Of a DNA stretch of 64,000 bases, positions 37,806 to 49,183 are shown in pieces. The notes beneath the pieces are model-generated. The model saw nothing but the letters and a program-made list of their open reading frames with translations. It did not search any database and had not been told where the DNA came from. Within the stretch, counting starts at the first letter, position 1. Each line of letters opens with the position of its first letter. A program made the position numbers and the translations under genes. This DNA comes from Pelobates cultripes. Taxonomy: Eukaryota > Chordata > Amphibia > Anura > Pelobatidae. The stretch spans positions 262,480,783 to 262,544,782 of the forward strand of contig OW240913.1 in assembly GCA_933207985.1 (NCBI GenBank), read 5' to 3'.

Positions 37806-40763
37806 GTATAAATTTTTTCTTTATTAAAATAGATTTTCTTTCCATTTCATTGTCAAAAAAAATATTCATAAATACGTATACATACATTTGTGGTTACCAA
37901 TATAAATACAGTACTTAACACGTACAAAAAAGACATAAACATTTAACAATACTTTGATGAAAGAAGAAAAAAACAAAAAACGACCAATATCTTTGCATAT
38001 GTTAGAGAGAGAAAATGATTGAGTCAATTAAAAGGTTCTTTGATCTTAGATATCAGGTTATCAAAGTGAAGAATATACTTTCTATCATTATTAAAATATG
38101 CAACTCCTCTTTCCATTTCAAGCTGGAACAATAATTGAGTTATAAATTGTTTTCTATCAGGTATAACAGTTTGTTTCCAAGTTCTTGCAATTAATATCTT
38201 CACTGCAATAAAAGAATGGATGGTCAATATTAATTGATCTTCCGGGAGTCTATCCCACTTAAGATGGAGTAAACCTATTTGTGGGCATTTTTTTATTTTA
38301 ATATTAAAAGACTCTAAAAAACTGTATATTGAATCCCATAAGGTAGAGATTATTGGGAAACTCCCCCAAATGTGTAACATATCTCCATCATGCTTTTGAC
38401 ATCTCCAACATAAGGAGGAATTAGATGTAGATATTTTAGCTAATCTCGTTGGTACTAAGTACCACCTATGGAAAACTTTAAAAAAAGTTTTGATTAAATT
38501 TAAACAATGTATATGTTTTCTTAGTAATTTCATAGGTGTGCACCAATCCTTATCGGTTAACATAATGTTAAGATCTTTTTCCCATTGTTTTTTAGCTGTG
38601 GGATAAACATCTGAGTAAATTTGTCTAATCAAATCAATTGCAATAGAGCATATTGATTTTGTTGTTTTTTTCTCAAAAATCTTATAAACCAAATTATTTA
38701 TACCACAGTCCTTTCTTAACAAAGAATCATTTAGAAATCCTCTTACTCTCATATAAGAAAAAGATCTCTGTATCGGAAAGATTCAATTTAGATTTAAAAT
38801 TATTAAACGGCAACAAGTTATTATTTTGAAGGAGATCTTTAATATAAATCTCTCTTTCAGATCTCCATTTGGAGATGTTTATATCTGTAATAGTTCTTTC
38901 AATAACTCGGATATTTACTCCTTCAATTATCTTTGTTGATATCTTAAGTGATTTTTTAATTCGTTGCCATTCTTCGATCAGATGAGATACAATCATAGAA
39001 TTAGCTTGCATTAAATGTATATTATAATTGGTCTTATCATCCCAGATTATAAGCGATAGATCTTTCTCTTTTATCTTTGTTGATTCAATCTGGTACCAAG
39101 GTTGTTTTCTTGACTCAGAAATATAAAATTTATGTATATGGGAAATTATATTAGCACTATATATATATCTTTAATTAATAGAAAGGCCATTCCTCCTTGA
39201 TTAATTTTCTTTGTTAAGACTTGATATTTTATTCTTGGTGTTTTCCCTTTCCAAATGAAGTTAGATAATGAATGTTGGAGCATGTCCAACCAAGGTTTTG
39301 GAACTTTCAATGGAATCATATTGAACAAATATGTCCATTTGGGGATAACATATGCTTTTATTGTGTTAACTCTTCCCCACCAAGAAATTTCCAAAGGGTG
39401 CCATTCCCTTAGAACTTTATTGGTGTGTTTTAACATTTTTAGAAAATTAATCTCTACTATATTTCGAGGATTCGCCGTAACCATGATTCCTAAGTATTGG
39501 AACTCTTTTTTTAGTCCATTGAAAATTACCGTATTTTCCGGCGTATAAGACGACTGGGCGTATAAGACGACCCCCAACTTTTCCAGTTAAAATATAGAGT
39601 TTGGGATATACTCACCGTATAAGACTACCCCTCTTCCAATGCACACCAAATAAAAATTAGCCATGATGTACAGTGAGCAGACAGAGCTACACAGCAAGAC
39701 ATTAAATAATGATAATCTGAAATAGCATTTAAAGCCCAGGTATGTGCCAGGCTGTTTGGGCATATAATCCATGCCTGCTGGTCTAGCACACAGGAGGCTA
39801 ATTGCGATATATTCTTTTTACTCCCCCCTCATTCTTTTTAATCCCCCCCTCCATTCTTTTTACTCCCCCTCCATTCCCCCCCCTCCATTCTTTTTACTCC
39901 CCCCAATCCTCCCAACATTCTTCTCTCCTCCCCTTCTCTGTGCAGAGTGGGTGGCCGAGCTCCTCTTCGTCCTGTCAGTCCAGCCGGGTACCGCGCGGTA
40001 CAGGAGATTCAGTTACCTGTTCCCGGCCGGACTGAAAGGAAGTGAGAACTCAGTGTGCACTTCCTTTCAGTCCGGCCGGGAACAGGTAACTGAATCTCCT
40101 GTACCGCGCGGTACCCGGCCGGACTGACAGGACGAAGAGGAGCTCTGCCACCCACTGTGCACAGGGAAGGGGAGGTGAGAAGAGAGGCAGTGCGGCAGCC
40201 GTCTCAGCGCTCGTTATAGAGTGCTCAGGCGGCTGCAGCATTAGAAGGGCCGGCGATGGGGGTGCAGGGCGCCCCCGGCAGCCCTAAAGACCCTATACCC
40301 AGCGTATAAGACGACCCCCGACTTTGGAGAAGATTTTCCAGGGTTAAAAAGTCATCTTATACGCCAGAAAATACAGAGTATATTTCTCTTGAAGAGAACC
40401 TAGAATATAAGAATTTATATTAATTGTTAAAGCTATAGTTTTATGAAAATTTATCTTATAATTTGACACATCCTCATAGTTTTTAATCTCTTTCATTAAA
40501 TTAAAGAGGGAGATCTCAGGATCTGTGAGACATATCTTTGCTTCTACTTCTTAAATCAACATGCCTCTTATTCCCAAATTTTCTCTGATAGCTATAGCTA
40601 ATGGTTCTATTGAAAGAACGTATAACAGGGGCGATAATGGGCATCCCTGTCTCGTTCCGTTGTTAATATCGAACCATTCTGAGCATATATCATATCCTAT
40701 TATTCTCGCGGATGGACCTTTGTAAAGAACCTTGATCGCGAGTGCGATCCAGCCCTCAAAACC
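37806..40763 (-). mobile_element. 5'-truncated L1-like LINE with target duplication
   Basis: Flanked by the perfect 14-bp duplication aaaagatacacttg (37792-37805 and 40764-40777). Antisense frames encode ORF2 from the RT palm (RQGCPLSPLLYVLSIEPL-like, about 40590-40670) through YLGIMVTANP (39460-39490), LPKW/IPKWTYLFNMIPLKVP and LSNFIWKGKTPRI (39240-39350) to the CWRCQKHDGDMLHIWGSFP block (38340-38410), ending at 38024. The 242-codon frame 38024-38752 is the longest intact piece. Interrupted by the DNA element 39529-40378 and by stops; dead. Confidence 0.92.
39529..40378. mobile_element. DNA transposon with CCGTATTTTCCGG ends inside L1
   Basis: Left end ccgtattttccggcgtataa; right end, read on the other strand, ctctgtattttctggcgtat. 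TA flanks at 39527-39528 and 40379-40380. Removing the element and one TA restores the L1 sequence across the gap, which fixes the boundaries. The centre is a long inverted repeat (about 39955-40040 against 40050-40150, ccggccgggaacaggtaact and ggtaccgcgcggtac blocks), with a GC-rich tail. No transposase. Its ends resemble those of 10881-11763. Confidence 0.9.
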
Positions 40764-40923
40764 AAAAGATACACTTGAATCTAATCAGTTTTCAAATTTT
40801 TAATACATAAATATATTATATATGTTATAAAAATAACCTCTAAAATCAGTGTCAAAGCCAGAAATGTCTAAATACTATGTGGCAACATGCATTCATGATT
40901 CAACATTCCAATGAAAATGATAC

Positions 40924-40995
40924 CTGAGAATCGTTCCATCGGCTCCAAGTTTTAGAAAATTTCCTTGTTCCAGATCCAGAACTAAACCTTTGGAG
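40924..40995 (-). CDS. NT5DC1: NT5DC1 exon (second visible)
   Basis: 72 nt on the - strand between acceptor gaattcctcag and donor gtatcatt. The incoming TG plus C gives Cys. It encodes CSKGLVLDLEQGNFLKLGAD then GTIL and ends with AG, the first two bases of Arg. Remembered mammalian sequence: CKGLALDLEDGNFLKLANNGTVLR. The LDLE.GNFLKL core is conserved. Confidence 0.96.
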
Positions 40996-41590
40996 CTGAG
41001 GAATTCAGAAAAAAGACAAAACTATATTACTACAATCTGTGTTTGGCAAACACTTTAACACTCATTTTTCACATTTCATTTTTCATAAGCAACATTGCAT
41101 TAATCTCAGTGCAAATATTTGTGATCTGAAACCAGTTGCAGCTTTGTTAATGAAATAATTTATTATCAACAGGTTGCCACAAGACTGATTCCAATAGAAA
41201 AAAAAACACTCTGATAATCAGTGATGGTTCATTATTCGTCTGTAAAAAGGTATTGGTCACTAACTTATAAACGTAATATTCAATTTATGATTTTGATGTA
41301 CATTTGTAACAAAGTTCATGGGTTAAAGTGCATTATTAAAGAAAAAAAAAGGAAAAATAAAGCAAGCATTATTGAACTTAAGCAGAATAGAAAAATTAAC
41401 TGTATATTTTCACATCATTTGAAAAGAAAAAGTTATATCATTAATGAAAATGATTCAATGTATATATTTGTATGAAAGTAACAAGGCTAAACCTGTAAGT
41501 TAGCAACATGTGTAGTTAGCTGCAAAGAAAATATCAGGAAAAATATAGAAAAAGCATGTAATCAAAATATTCAATGTAAAATATAAGAAG
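40996..41590. other. NT5DC1 intron, no gene seen
   Basis: AT-rich. Nothing recognised before the Penelope-like sequence begins near 41600. Confidence 0.5.
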
Positions 41591-41594
41591 TTTT

Positions 41595-42398
41595 AAAAAT
41601 GCCCTTCATATTTGAAGGACACGACGAGTCTGTTGAAAATTCTGGAATCTTTCTGCTTGGAGGAAAGACTATTGCTCATAACATGCAATGTTAATAGTTT
41701 ATACACCAGCATTATACATGAAAAAGGAATAGAAGCGGTTCGCTTCTTCCTAACCAAGTCTAATATTTTTCCAGATGACCAAATCCTCTTTATCCTGGAG
41801 GGCAAAATTATACTTTCTAATAACTTTTTTTTTGGTTTGAGGGTGATTATTTCCTCCAATGCAGAGGCACAGCTAGAGCCCCCAGCTATTTCAATTTATG
41901 TATGGCCCATTGGGGGTAATCTTTTATCTACTCAGGGCATGCCTGGGGGAGAACTTGGTTCTCTACAAAATATATATTGATGATATCTTTATGAATTGGA
42001 AGGGTGACTGTGCCTCTGCAGTGGATTTTATTCACTTCCTAAACTTCAATGATTGGAATATTAAACTTACTCATGATTTTAATAATACCAGTATTCATTT
42101 GTTTTGATTTTAATATTTTTATATCAGAAGAGCAAATCAAAACAAAAACATTTTTTAAACAAGTTGATGTGAATAGCTACATCCATAGAAGCAGCTGCCA
42201 TTTTAGGCCTTGGCTGGATAATATCCCTAAGGGCAAATTTTGAAGACTTCGGAGAAATTGTACCAATATAAAAGACTGATCAACAAGCCAGAGTTTTAAG
42301 CAATCAAATTTCCAATAAGGGGTATAACAAAAAGGCTTTGATGAATGACATCACTAAAACTAGGAATTGTGACAGAACCAATAATAAATGTGGAAGTT
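41595..42398 (+). pseudogene. Penelope-like element, reverse transcriptase part
   Basis: The + frames encode CNVNSLYTSIIHEKGIEAVR (about 41681-41740), matching the DVTSLYTSIPHE-type motif of Penelope RTs. After a frameshift come KIYIDDIFMNWKGD (catalytic YIDD at about 41971-41985), DWNIKLTHDFN and KTFFKQVDVNSYIHRSSCH (about 42145-42200), ending PWLDNIPKGKF. The 5' part is missing and there are frameshifts. The reading resumes at 50318 after an L1 insertion. Confidence 0.85.
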
Positions 42399-42410
42399 CC
42401 GATAATTTTT
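42399..42410. repeat. Target-site duplication of the nested L1 (left)
   Basis: ccgataattttt, repeated at 50306-50317 on the other side of the L1. The poly-T that follows (to about 42424) is the L1 poly(A) tail on the - strand. Confidence 0.9.
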
Positions 42411-44095
42411 TTTTTTTTTTTTTTATAATTCGTATTTTATTGACAGTTTTACGGTGGACAGGGGTACAGAAGACAAGAGGGAGGGGAAAGGGGGGGTTTT
42501 TACAAGTAATACAAATGTTCCACATGTCAGTTTGTTTGTTTAACATCGTTATCTCAGACAATGACATCTAGCATTGCGACTAAAGTATTATTATCTATCA
42601 CAATTCAAGTGATACATATCATAAGTAGCAGTCATGGCATTAATGCATGTCCATTTACATTTACATTTACCCATACACATGTTCATACCTTAGGGGTCTC
42701 CTATGCCAATATACATATACATCTATGCATCTATTTCCCTATGCAGCTCGGTGTATTGGATTGTTTGTTGGAGTCATAAGGAACTGCCTACAAAAACCTT
42801 TCGCGTGTCTAGCCTGCTAGTTAATTCTTCGTTATGGTAATGATAATAGTATAGTTACCAAGCTCACGTGTGTAATTTGTGTGTCAGTCCTTGTGCGGGG
42901 TTATATCAGCTTCAGTCGCCACTACCTTAAAAGAATCGCGTTGAATTCAACGTATTTGGGTTTCAGTCTAATTGTTTGTATGTAGTCTCGACTCGGTGGT
43001 AAGTCATTTGGAGAAGGTGCCTCTATCCCAGACTGGGCCTATACATCCCACGTAATCTAGGTGTATGGTTTGAGGTTGGACCACCTGTTCCAATTGTACT
43101 GTGCTATGGTAATTTGTTTTTGTGTGTTGGCTGACAATGTTTCGTATTTGAGATTTGTCTAATTTTTTGTTCTAGCATAGAGGGTGATGGGCATTCATTT
43201 GTTTTCCAGTGAGTTGCAATTAGGTTACGAGTCGCTAGTATCGATATTACCACAACGTGTTTGTCTTGGGGGAGAATAGGTGTAGGAGGGAGGAGAAAGA
43301 GGCCTAGTTCAGGTGTCAGAGGTAGATTAGTTATCCCCAGAAGGGACCATAGGCCATGAGTTTCCACCCATAATGGCGCTATCACCTGGCATTCCCACCA
43401 AATGTGGGTCATAGTTCCCTTATGTTGCCCACACCTCCAACACCCATCCGGCGTGAGGGGGTATATTCTATGGAGTCTGTCGGGAGTATAATATCAACGG
43501 TATACGATCTTTTTATGGGCTTCAATATGTGAGTAGCATGTGGTTACCCCCCTGAGGGCCATGAGTGAGTTTTGCCACTCTTTTTTGGAGAAATCTAGAG
43601 GGCATTCTTTTTCCCATTGTTTTTTTATAGGTGAACTCTGGTGGCGTAGTTTGATTTCCCAGTACTGCATATCCCAGAGACAAAGTTTTATTTGATGTCG
43701 GTGCTGAATGGCATCTATCGTAGAGTTTGGCTGACTCCCATTCTATATTTTGTGGCCCTGGTGCGGGTTGTGCCACTTTATCTATGATTATGCTTTTCAA
43801 TTGGAGATAAGGAAAGATAAAGGAGGGGGGGAGATTAAACATGGATTGTAGTTTTGGGAAGGGCAGTATTTTCCCCTCGTGGAGTATATCTTTAATACGT
43901 TTAGCTCCTAGTTCCTGCCATTTGTTCAGGGATAGCCATGGGGAGATCGAATGAAGCGCTGTTATCGGCGCCCAATACGAGAATTTCCTACCATTCCGTT
44001 GTAAACGTTGAAGGTGATCCCATACTTGGACAGAGTATTGGGTTAAGGGGAGGAATTTATAATTTTTGTCTCTTAGGTGTTTGGGGGTCCACATA

Positions 44096-45657
44096 CAGGG
44101 AGTGCAGAATTATTAGGCAAATGAGTATTTTGACCACATCATCCTCTTTATGCATGTTGTCTTACTCCAAGCTGTATAGGCTCGAAAGCCTACTACCAAT
44201 TAAGCATATTAGGTGATGTGCATCTCTGTAATGAGAAGGGGTGTGGTCTAATGACATCAACACCCTATATCAGGTGTGCATAATTATTAGGCAACTTCCT
44301 TTCCTTTGGCAAAATGGGTCAAAAGAAGGACTTGACAGGCTCAGAAAAGTCAAAAATAGTGAGATATCTTGCAGAGGGATGCAGCACTCTTAAAATTGCA
44401 AAGCTTCTGAAGCGTGATCATCGAACAATCAAGCGTTTCATTCAAAATAGTCAACAGGGTCGCAAGAAGCGTGTGGAAAAACCAAGGCGCAAAATAACTG
44501 CCCATGAACTGAGAAAAGTCAAGCGTGCAGCTGCCACGATGCCACTTGCCACCAGTTTGGCCATATTTCAGAGCTGCAACATCACTGGAGTGCCCAAAAG
44601 CACAAGGTGTGCAATACTCAGAGACATGGCCAAGGTAAGAAAGGCTGAAAGACGACCACCACTGAACAAGACACACAAGCTGAAACGTCAAGACTGGGCC
44701 AAGAAATATCTCAAGACTGATTTTTCTAAGGTTTTATGGACTGATGAAATGAGAGTGAGTCTTGATGGGCCAGATGGATGGGCCCGTGGCTGGATTGGTA
44801 AAGGGCAGAGAGCTCCAGTCCGACTCAGACGCCAGCAAGGTGGAGGTGGAGTACTGGTTTGGGCTGGTATCATCAAAGATGAGCTTGTGGGGCCTTTTCG
44901 GGTTGAGGATGGAGTCAAGCTCAACTCCCAGTCCTACTGCCAGTTCCTGGAAGACACCTTCTTCAAGCAGTGGTACAGGAAGAAGTCTGCATCCTTCAAG
45001 AAAAACATGATTTTCATGCAGGACAATGCTCCATCACACGCGTCCAAGTACTCCACAGCGTGGCTGGCAAGAAAGGGTATAAAAGAAGAAAATCTAATGA
45101 CATGGCCTCCTAGTTCACCTGATCTGAACCCCATTGAGAACCTGTGGTCCATCATCAAATGTGAGATTTACAAGGAGGGAAAACAGTACACCTCTCTGAA
45201 CAGTGTCTGGGAGGCTGTGGTTGCTGCTGCACGCAATGTTGATGGTGAACAGATCAAAACACTGACAGAATCCATGGATGGCAGGCTTTTGAGTGTCCTT
45301 GCAAAGAAAGGTGGCTATATTGGTCACTGATTTGTTTTTGTTTTGTTTTTGAATGTCAGAAATGTATATTTGTGAATGTTGAGATGTTATATTGGTTTCA
45401 CTGGTAATAATAAATAATTGAAATGGGTATATATTTGTTTTTTGTTAAGTTGCCTAATAATTATGCACAGTAATAGTCACCTGCACACACAGATATCCCC
45501 CTAACATAGCTAAACTAAAAACAAACTAAAAACTACTTCCAAAAATATTCAGCTTTGATATTAATGAGTTTTTTGGGTTCATTGAGAACATGGTGGTTGT
45601 TCAATAATAAAATTAATCCTCAAAAATACAACTTGCCTAATAATTCTGCACTCCCTG
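44096..45657 (+). mobile_element. Complete Tc1/mariner (DD37E) transposon
   Basis: 1562 bp with identical ends (cagggagtgcagaattatta then ggcaa at the left, exact complement at the right) flanked by TA (44094-44095, 45658-45659). A second, internal copy of the motif (gcataattattaggcaactt near 44278; complement near 45447-45470) gives the IR/DR layout of Tc1 elements. Encodes one uninterrupted transposase. Inserted in L1 ORF2, so it is the youngest layer of the nest. Confidence 0.96.
44314..45330 (+). CDS. Tc1/mariner transposase, intact
   Basis: 338 codons from ATG 44314 (context aaaATGGGT) to TGA. Cut-and-paste transposase acting on the element's own ends. N-terminus: helix-turn-helix DNA-binding part (KIVRYLAEGCSTLKIAKLLK, DHRTIKRFIQ, residues about 11-45), then a basic linker (GRKKR, about 50) and a second DNA-binding stretch. 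The catalytic triad is D144 (LWTDEMRVS), D237 (IFMQDNAPSHAS) and E275 (SPDLNPIENLW), the last two separated by 37 residues. So the signature is DD37E, not the DD34E of classical Tc1. No stop or frameshift. Known DD37E groups exist in animals; assignment to one needs a phylogeny. Confidence 0.95.
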   Translation: MGQKKDLTGSEKSKIVRYLAEGCSTLKIAKLLKRDHRTIKRFIQNSQQGRKKRVEKPRRKITAHELRKVKRAAATMPLATSLAIFQSCNITGVPKSTRCAILRDMAKVRKAERRPPLNKTHKLKRQDWAKKYLKTDFSKVLWTDEMRVSLDGPDGWARGWIGKGQRAPVRLRRQQGGGGVLVWAGIIKDELVGPFRVEDGVKLNSQSYCQFLEDTFFKQWYRKKSASFKKNMIFMQDNAPSHASKYSTAWLARKGIKEENLMTWPPSSPDLNPIENLWSIIKCEIYKEGKQYTSLNSVWEAVVAAARNVDGEQIKTLTESMDGRLLSVLAKKGGYIGH

Positions 45658-48600
45658 TATAATCTATCACTGACCCTCTAGGACCGTATTGGTTTTCAAG
45701 GTCTACCCATTGTAGTGTTAAGGCCGGGGCATGCAATTTCACTGCATTTTCTAAGATTGCAGCTTTGTGATATCTCATGATATTGGGGAAGCCTACTCCT
45801 CCTTTCGTGCTGGGGGATTGTAATAGAGTTTGCGGTAGTTTCGGTTTCTTTTATCCAAATATAACCTGAGAGCAAGGTTTGAATTTGTTTGCCCAGGGTG
45901 GGCGAGAGAGGTATCGGCAGCATTCTAAATACATACAACAGTTTCGTAAGGACCATCATTTTAATAGCATTAATTCTGCCCAACCATGACAGCATAATAT
46001 CTTTCCATTTATGTAGGACCTGTTTACACATTTGTGGTAATGGAAAAAAATTGAGTTTATCAATGCTCCGGTATGTGGCGGCAATTTTTACTCCCAGGTA
46101 GATAAGGTGTGTGTTCCTCCAATCAAAGGGATAATCTGTTTTCAATTTAGATACTGTTAAGGAGGGTAAGCGCAGAGGTAGTGCTTGAGTTTTTGATTGG
46201 TTCAGTTTATAATAGGACACCTTGCTATAGTCTTCTAGGGTTCTGTTAAGGTGTGATAGTGAGCTCTCCGGTTGGGACATGGTAATTAGGACATCGTCTG
46301 CAAACATTGACAACTTATATTCTGAGGATCCGATAGTTATCCCTGTTATATCTGGCAGTGCCCTGATTTTACATGCGAGTGGTTCTAAGGAGAGAACAAA
46401 TAGTGATGGGGACAGTGGGCATCCTTGACGGGTGCCATTGGTAATAGCGAAGGGTGTCAAAATAAATCCTGCGTTGGAGACTCTAGCAGTCGGATTCGAG
46501 TAGAACGCCATAATTCCTCTAAGATATATGCGGGGAAGCCAAATTTGGTAAGGACCTGTTCCATATATTCCCAATTTAGTCTGTCGAAGGCCTTCTCCAC
46601 GTCCAGCGCTAGGAGAAGGCCTTCTTCATTATGTGTTTCCATATGTGCCAGTATGTTTAACACTTTCCTCGTATTATCCGAACCCTGCCTATTCAGCACA
46701 AATCCTGATTGATCATTATGTACTATGCGGTTGAGGATGCCTTTCAACCTATCTGCTAAGATTTTCGCGTATATCTTTGTGTCACAGTTTAAGAGGGAGA
46801 TGGGTCTGAAATTCTGACATATTGTGGATGATTTGCCTGGCTTGGGTAAGGTTGAGATATGGGCTTGTAGCATGTCTGTGGGCATTGTTCCTTTTATGAA
46901 GCATTGTTTGAGGAGGGGTGTAAGGTGAGGAGTCAGAATATCAGAGAATGTTTGGTAGTAGAGGTTAGTGAAGCCATCTGGCCCTGGGGATTTATGTGGA
47001 GGAAGTTTGGCTATTGTGTGTTTTATTTCCTCTTCTATAAATGGCCGTGATATAGAGTCTATTTCCTCTCGTGTCAAGGAATCGTGTGATCTGTTCTTTG
47101 GATGGTGTAGGTGTCGAGGGGTCGTCCTTGAGGTTATACAGGGTGCTATAATACTTCGCAAATTCTTCCACAATGTTTTGTGGATGCATGAGTTTACTTT
47201 TATCAGAGGAGAGAATATAGGCAACCCTCGAGTTGGCGAGGCGGGCTTTTAATTTAGATGCAAAGAGGGATCCTGCTTTGTTGCCTTGGGTGAAAAATTT
47301 ATGTTTATATCATTGTAAGATATAGTTGGTTTTGTCGGTTTCCATTTCACGTAGTTTTGTTTGTAGGATTTGTAATTGTTCTTGGTGCTTCGGTGCCTGG
47401 TTTAGTTTGTTAGTATGTGTAAGTGTTGCTATCTGTTGGATTAAAGTGGTAAATGTGTGGAGCCGCTGTCGTTTGGCGTAGCTAGTATGTTTTATGAGTA
47501 CTCCTCGGATTACAGCTTTATGGGCTTGCCATATCACGTCTATAGGAGAGGAGTTGGTGGTGTTGCTTTGAAAGTAAGATTTAAGTTCTGCTTTAATTTG
47601 TTCTAGGATTGCGGGATCTCGTAGTAGGGATTCATTCAACCTCCACGATCCTGTCCCTTTACTGGGGTATTGGGCAGTTAGGGTAATAGAGATCGGGGCG
47701 TGGTCAGACCACGTTATGAGGCCTATGTGGGAAGATTGGATTTTAGGCATCATTGAGGAATGTAATAAAAATCTATCAATTCGCGAATACGAGTTGTGGA
47801 CTTGTGAGTGAAAGGTAAAGTTCCTTTCAATGGGGTGCAACACTCTCCAAGCATCCAGAAAGCCAGTGTTGTGCAACTGCTGTTGGATTGCTTTGGTTAT
47901 AGTTAGGTGTTTCTAAGCCATCGCTCGGGAGATATTTAGGTTGGAGGTGGTGTCCAGAGTGCTATCTAAGAGGAAATTTGTGTCGCCTCCTATTACTAGG
48001 TTCCTGAATTTATGAGAGTTGGCTAGGGCAAGTATTTTATCTAGATACGTCGATCGATTCTCTTGTGGGCCATAGATATTTAGAAACTTATATGGTTCAT
48101 TGTTAACTAGGCATTGGACTATGAGGAAACGTCCTTCTTTGTACCCAATTTTTTTGTGTAGAGAGAAGGGGACATCTTTACTAAATAGTATTGATACTCC
48201 TCTTTTCTTTTTGGAATATCCAGTGTGGTAGCCTATGGGGAATTGTTTGGACGTAAATTTGGGCATGTTAGAGTTTAGGAAGTGGGTTTCCTGAAAAAAT
48301 GCTACTGTGGCTTTCATGTGTTTAGCTTTGTTGAGTGCTAGTCTGCGCTTATGCGGGGAATTCAGGCCCTTTGCATTAAGGGATATTATGGTTAAAGCCA
48401 TGGGTTATATATTTATTTTATTTTTTTGTCATAGTGCTTGGGTCGTTGTGGTATAGATTCAATCGGTGCATCGATAGCTGTGTCATCCTTTATATTATTA
48501 TTGTAAGTGCTTTTGTTTAATGGAGGGGATGTGGTCTTGGGTCTATTTGTGGAAAGTGGCCATTTTTGGGGGTAGCTATTTAGCGAATGTATCACCAGAG

Positions 48601-49183
48601 ATGGTGCCTCTTTGGGCGGTAAAGTTCTGCGTTCCCCTATCGTGGGCCCATGGGTCCTAGTATGTACATTATCATTTATTTTGTCTTCTGTCCCACAGTT
48701 GCCATAAGGTGTAGAATGTGGAGTATCCTTGTGAAATAGGGAGATGTGGGAGTGGGGTTGGGATTGCCAGGAGGGGAAGTCGAAACGTAACCAGGAAATA
48801 ACTATGTACGATTTGTTTGTCAGACAGTTAATGTCCGACAGCAATCAGTGGTTTTGAGGCTCCATAGAGCCAGAAGTGGGGGAGGGTGATATTATTGGCA
48901 GGGAACTGCCTACCTGTTTGTTGAGTGGGATTCAATATTCGGGCATTTTAGCCGAATGTAGGTTGGGACTTTTGTTGGGGTACACATATACAGAGTAGAG
49001 AAAAGTTTAACTGTCTCACACATGGGTAGCATGTATCTATGTATACATGTTCTGGTTTGCTAGGCATTCAATAGCCATATAATACGTAAGAAAACAAAAA
49101 ATATGCAATATCAGAACATGCTCACATATCCTGTTATGTTGTGTGGGGTGGGTTCAGAACGAGCAGCAGTTCTGTATCAGTCC

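Larger units (their letters stand above)
43104..48401 (-). pseudogene. L1-like ORF2 (endonuclease-RT), broken
   Basis: Reads right to left. The AP endonuclease domain starts MALTIISLNAKGLNSPHKRR at 48401, with FFQETHF, NIYGPQENR, and SDHAPISIT near 47690. A stop lies near 47913 in the same frame (SRAMA*). The RT starts with EEIKHTIAKLPPHKSPGPDGF (about 46970-47040) after a frameshift near 47090, then LPKPGKS, FRPISLLNCDTKIYAKILADRL, DQSGFVL and ALDVEKAFDRL. A second frameshift occurs near 46510-46540; then TNGTRQGCPLSPSLFVLSLEPLA and FADD at 46293-46304. The Tc1 element at 44096-45657 splits it. The C-terminal part (43522-44094, 43104-43412) keeps FPYLQLKSI and the WRCGQHKGTMTHIWWECQ block. 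Clearly non-functional. Confidence 0.92.

Noticed and set aside
39771..40241. ORFs of 118, 77 and 63 codons with a shared SSCQSSRVPRGT-type stretch
   Set aside because: They arise from the internal inverted repeat of a non-coding DNA transposon.
48413..48844. 143-codon antisense ORF between L1 ORF1 and ORF2
   Set aside because: No domain; sits in the inter-ORF spacer and is Pro/Thr/Ser-rich by composition. Treated as non-coding.
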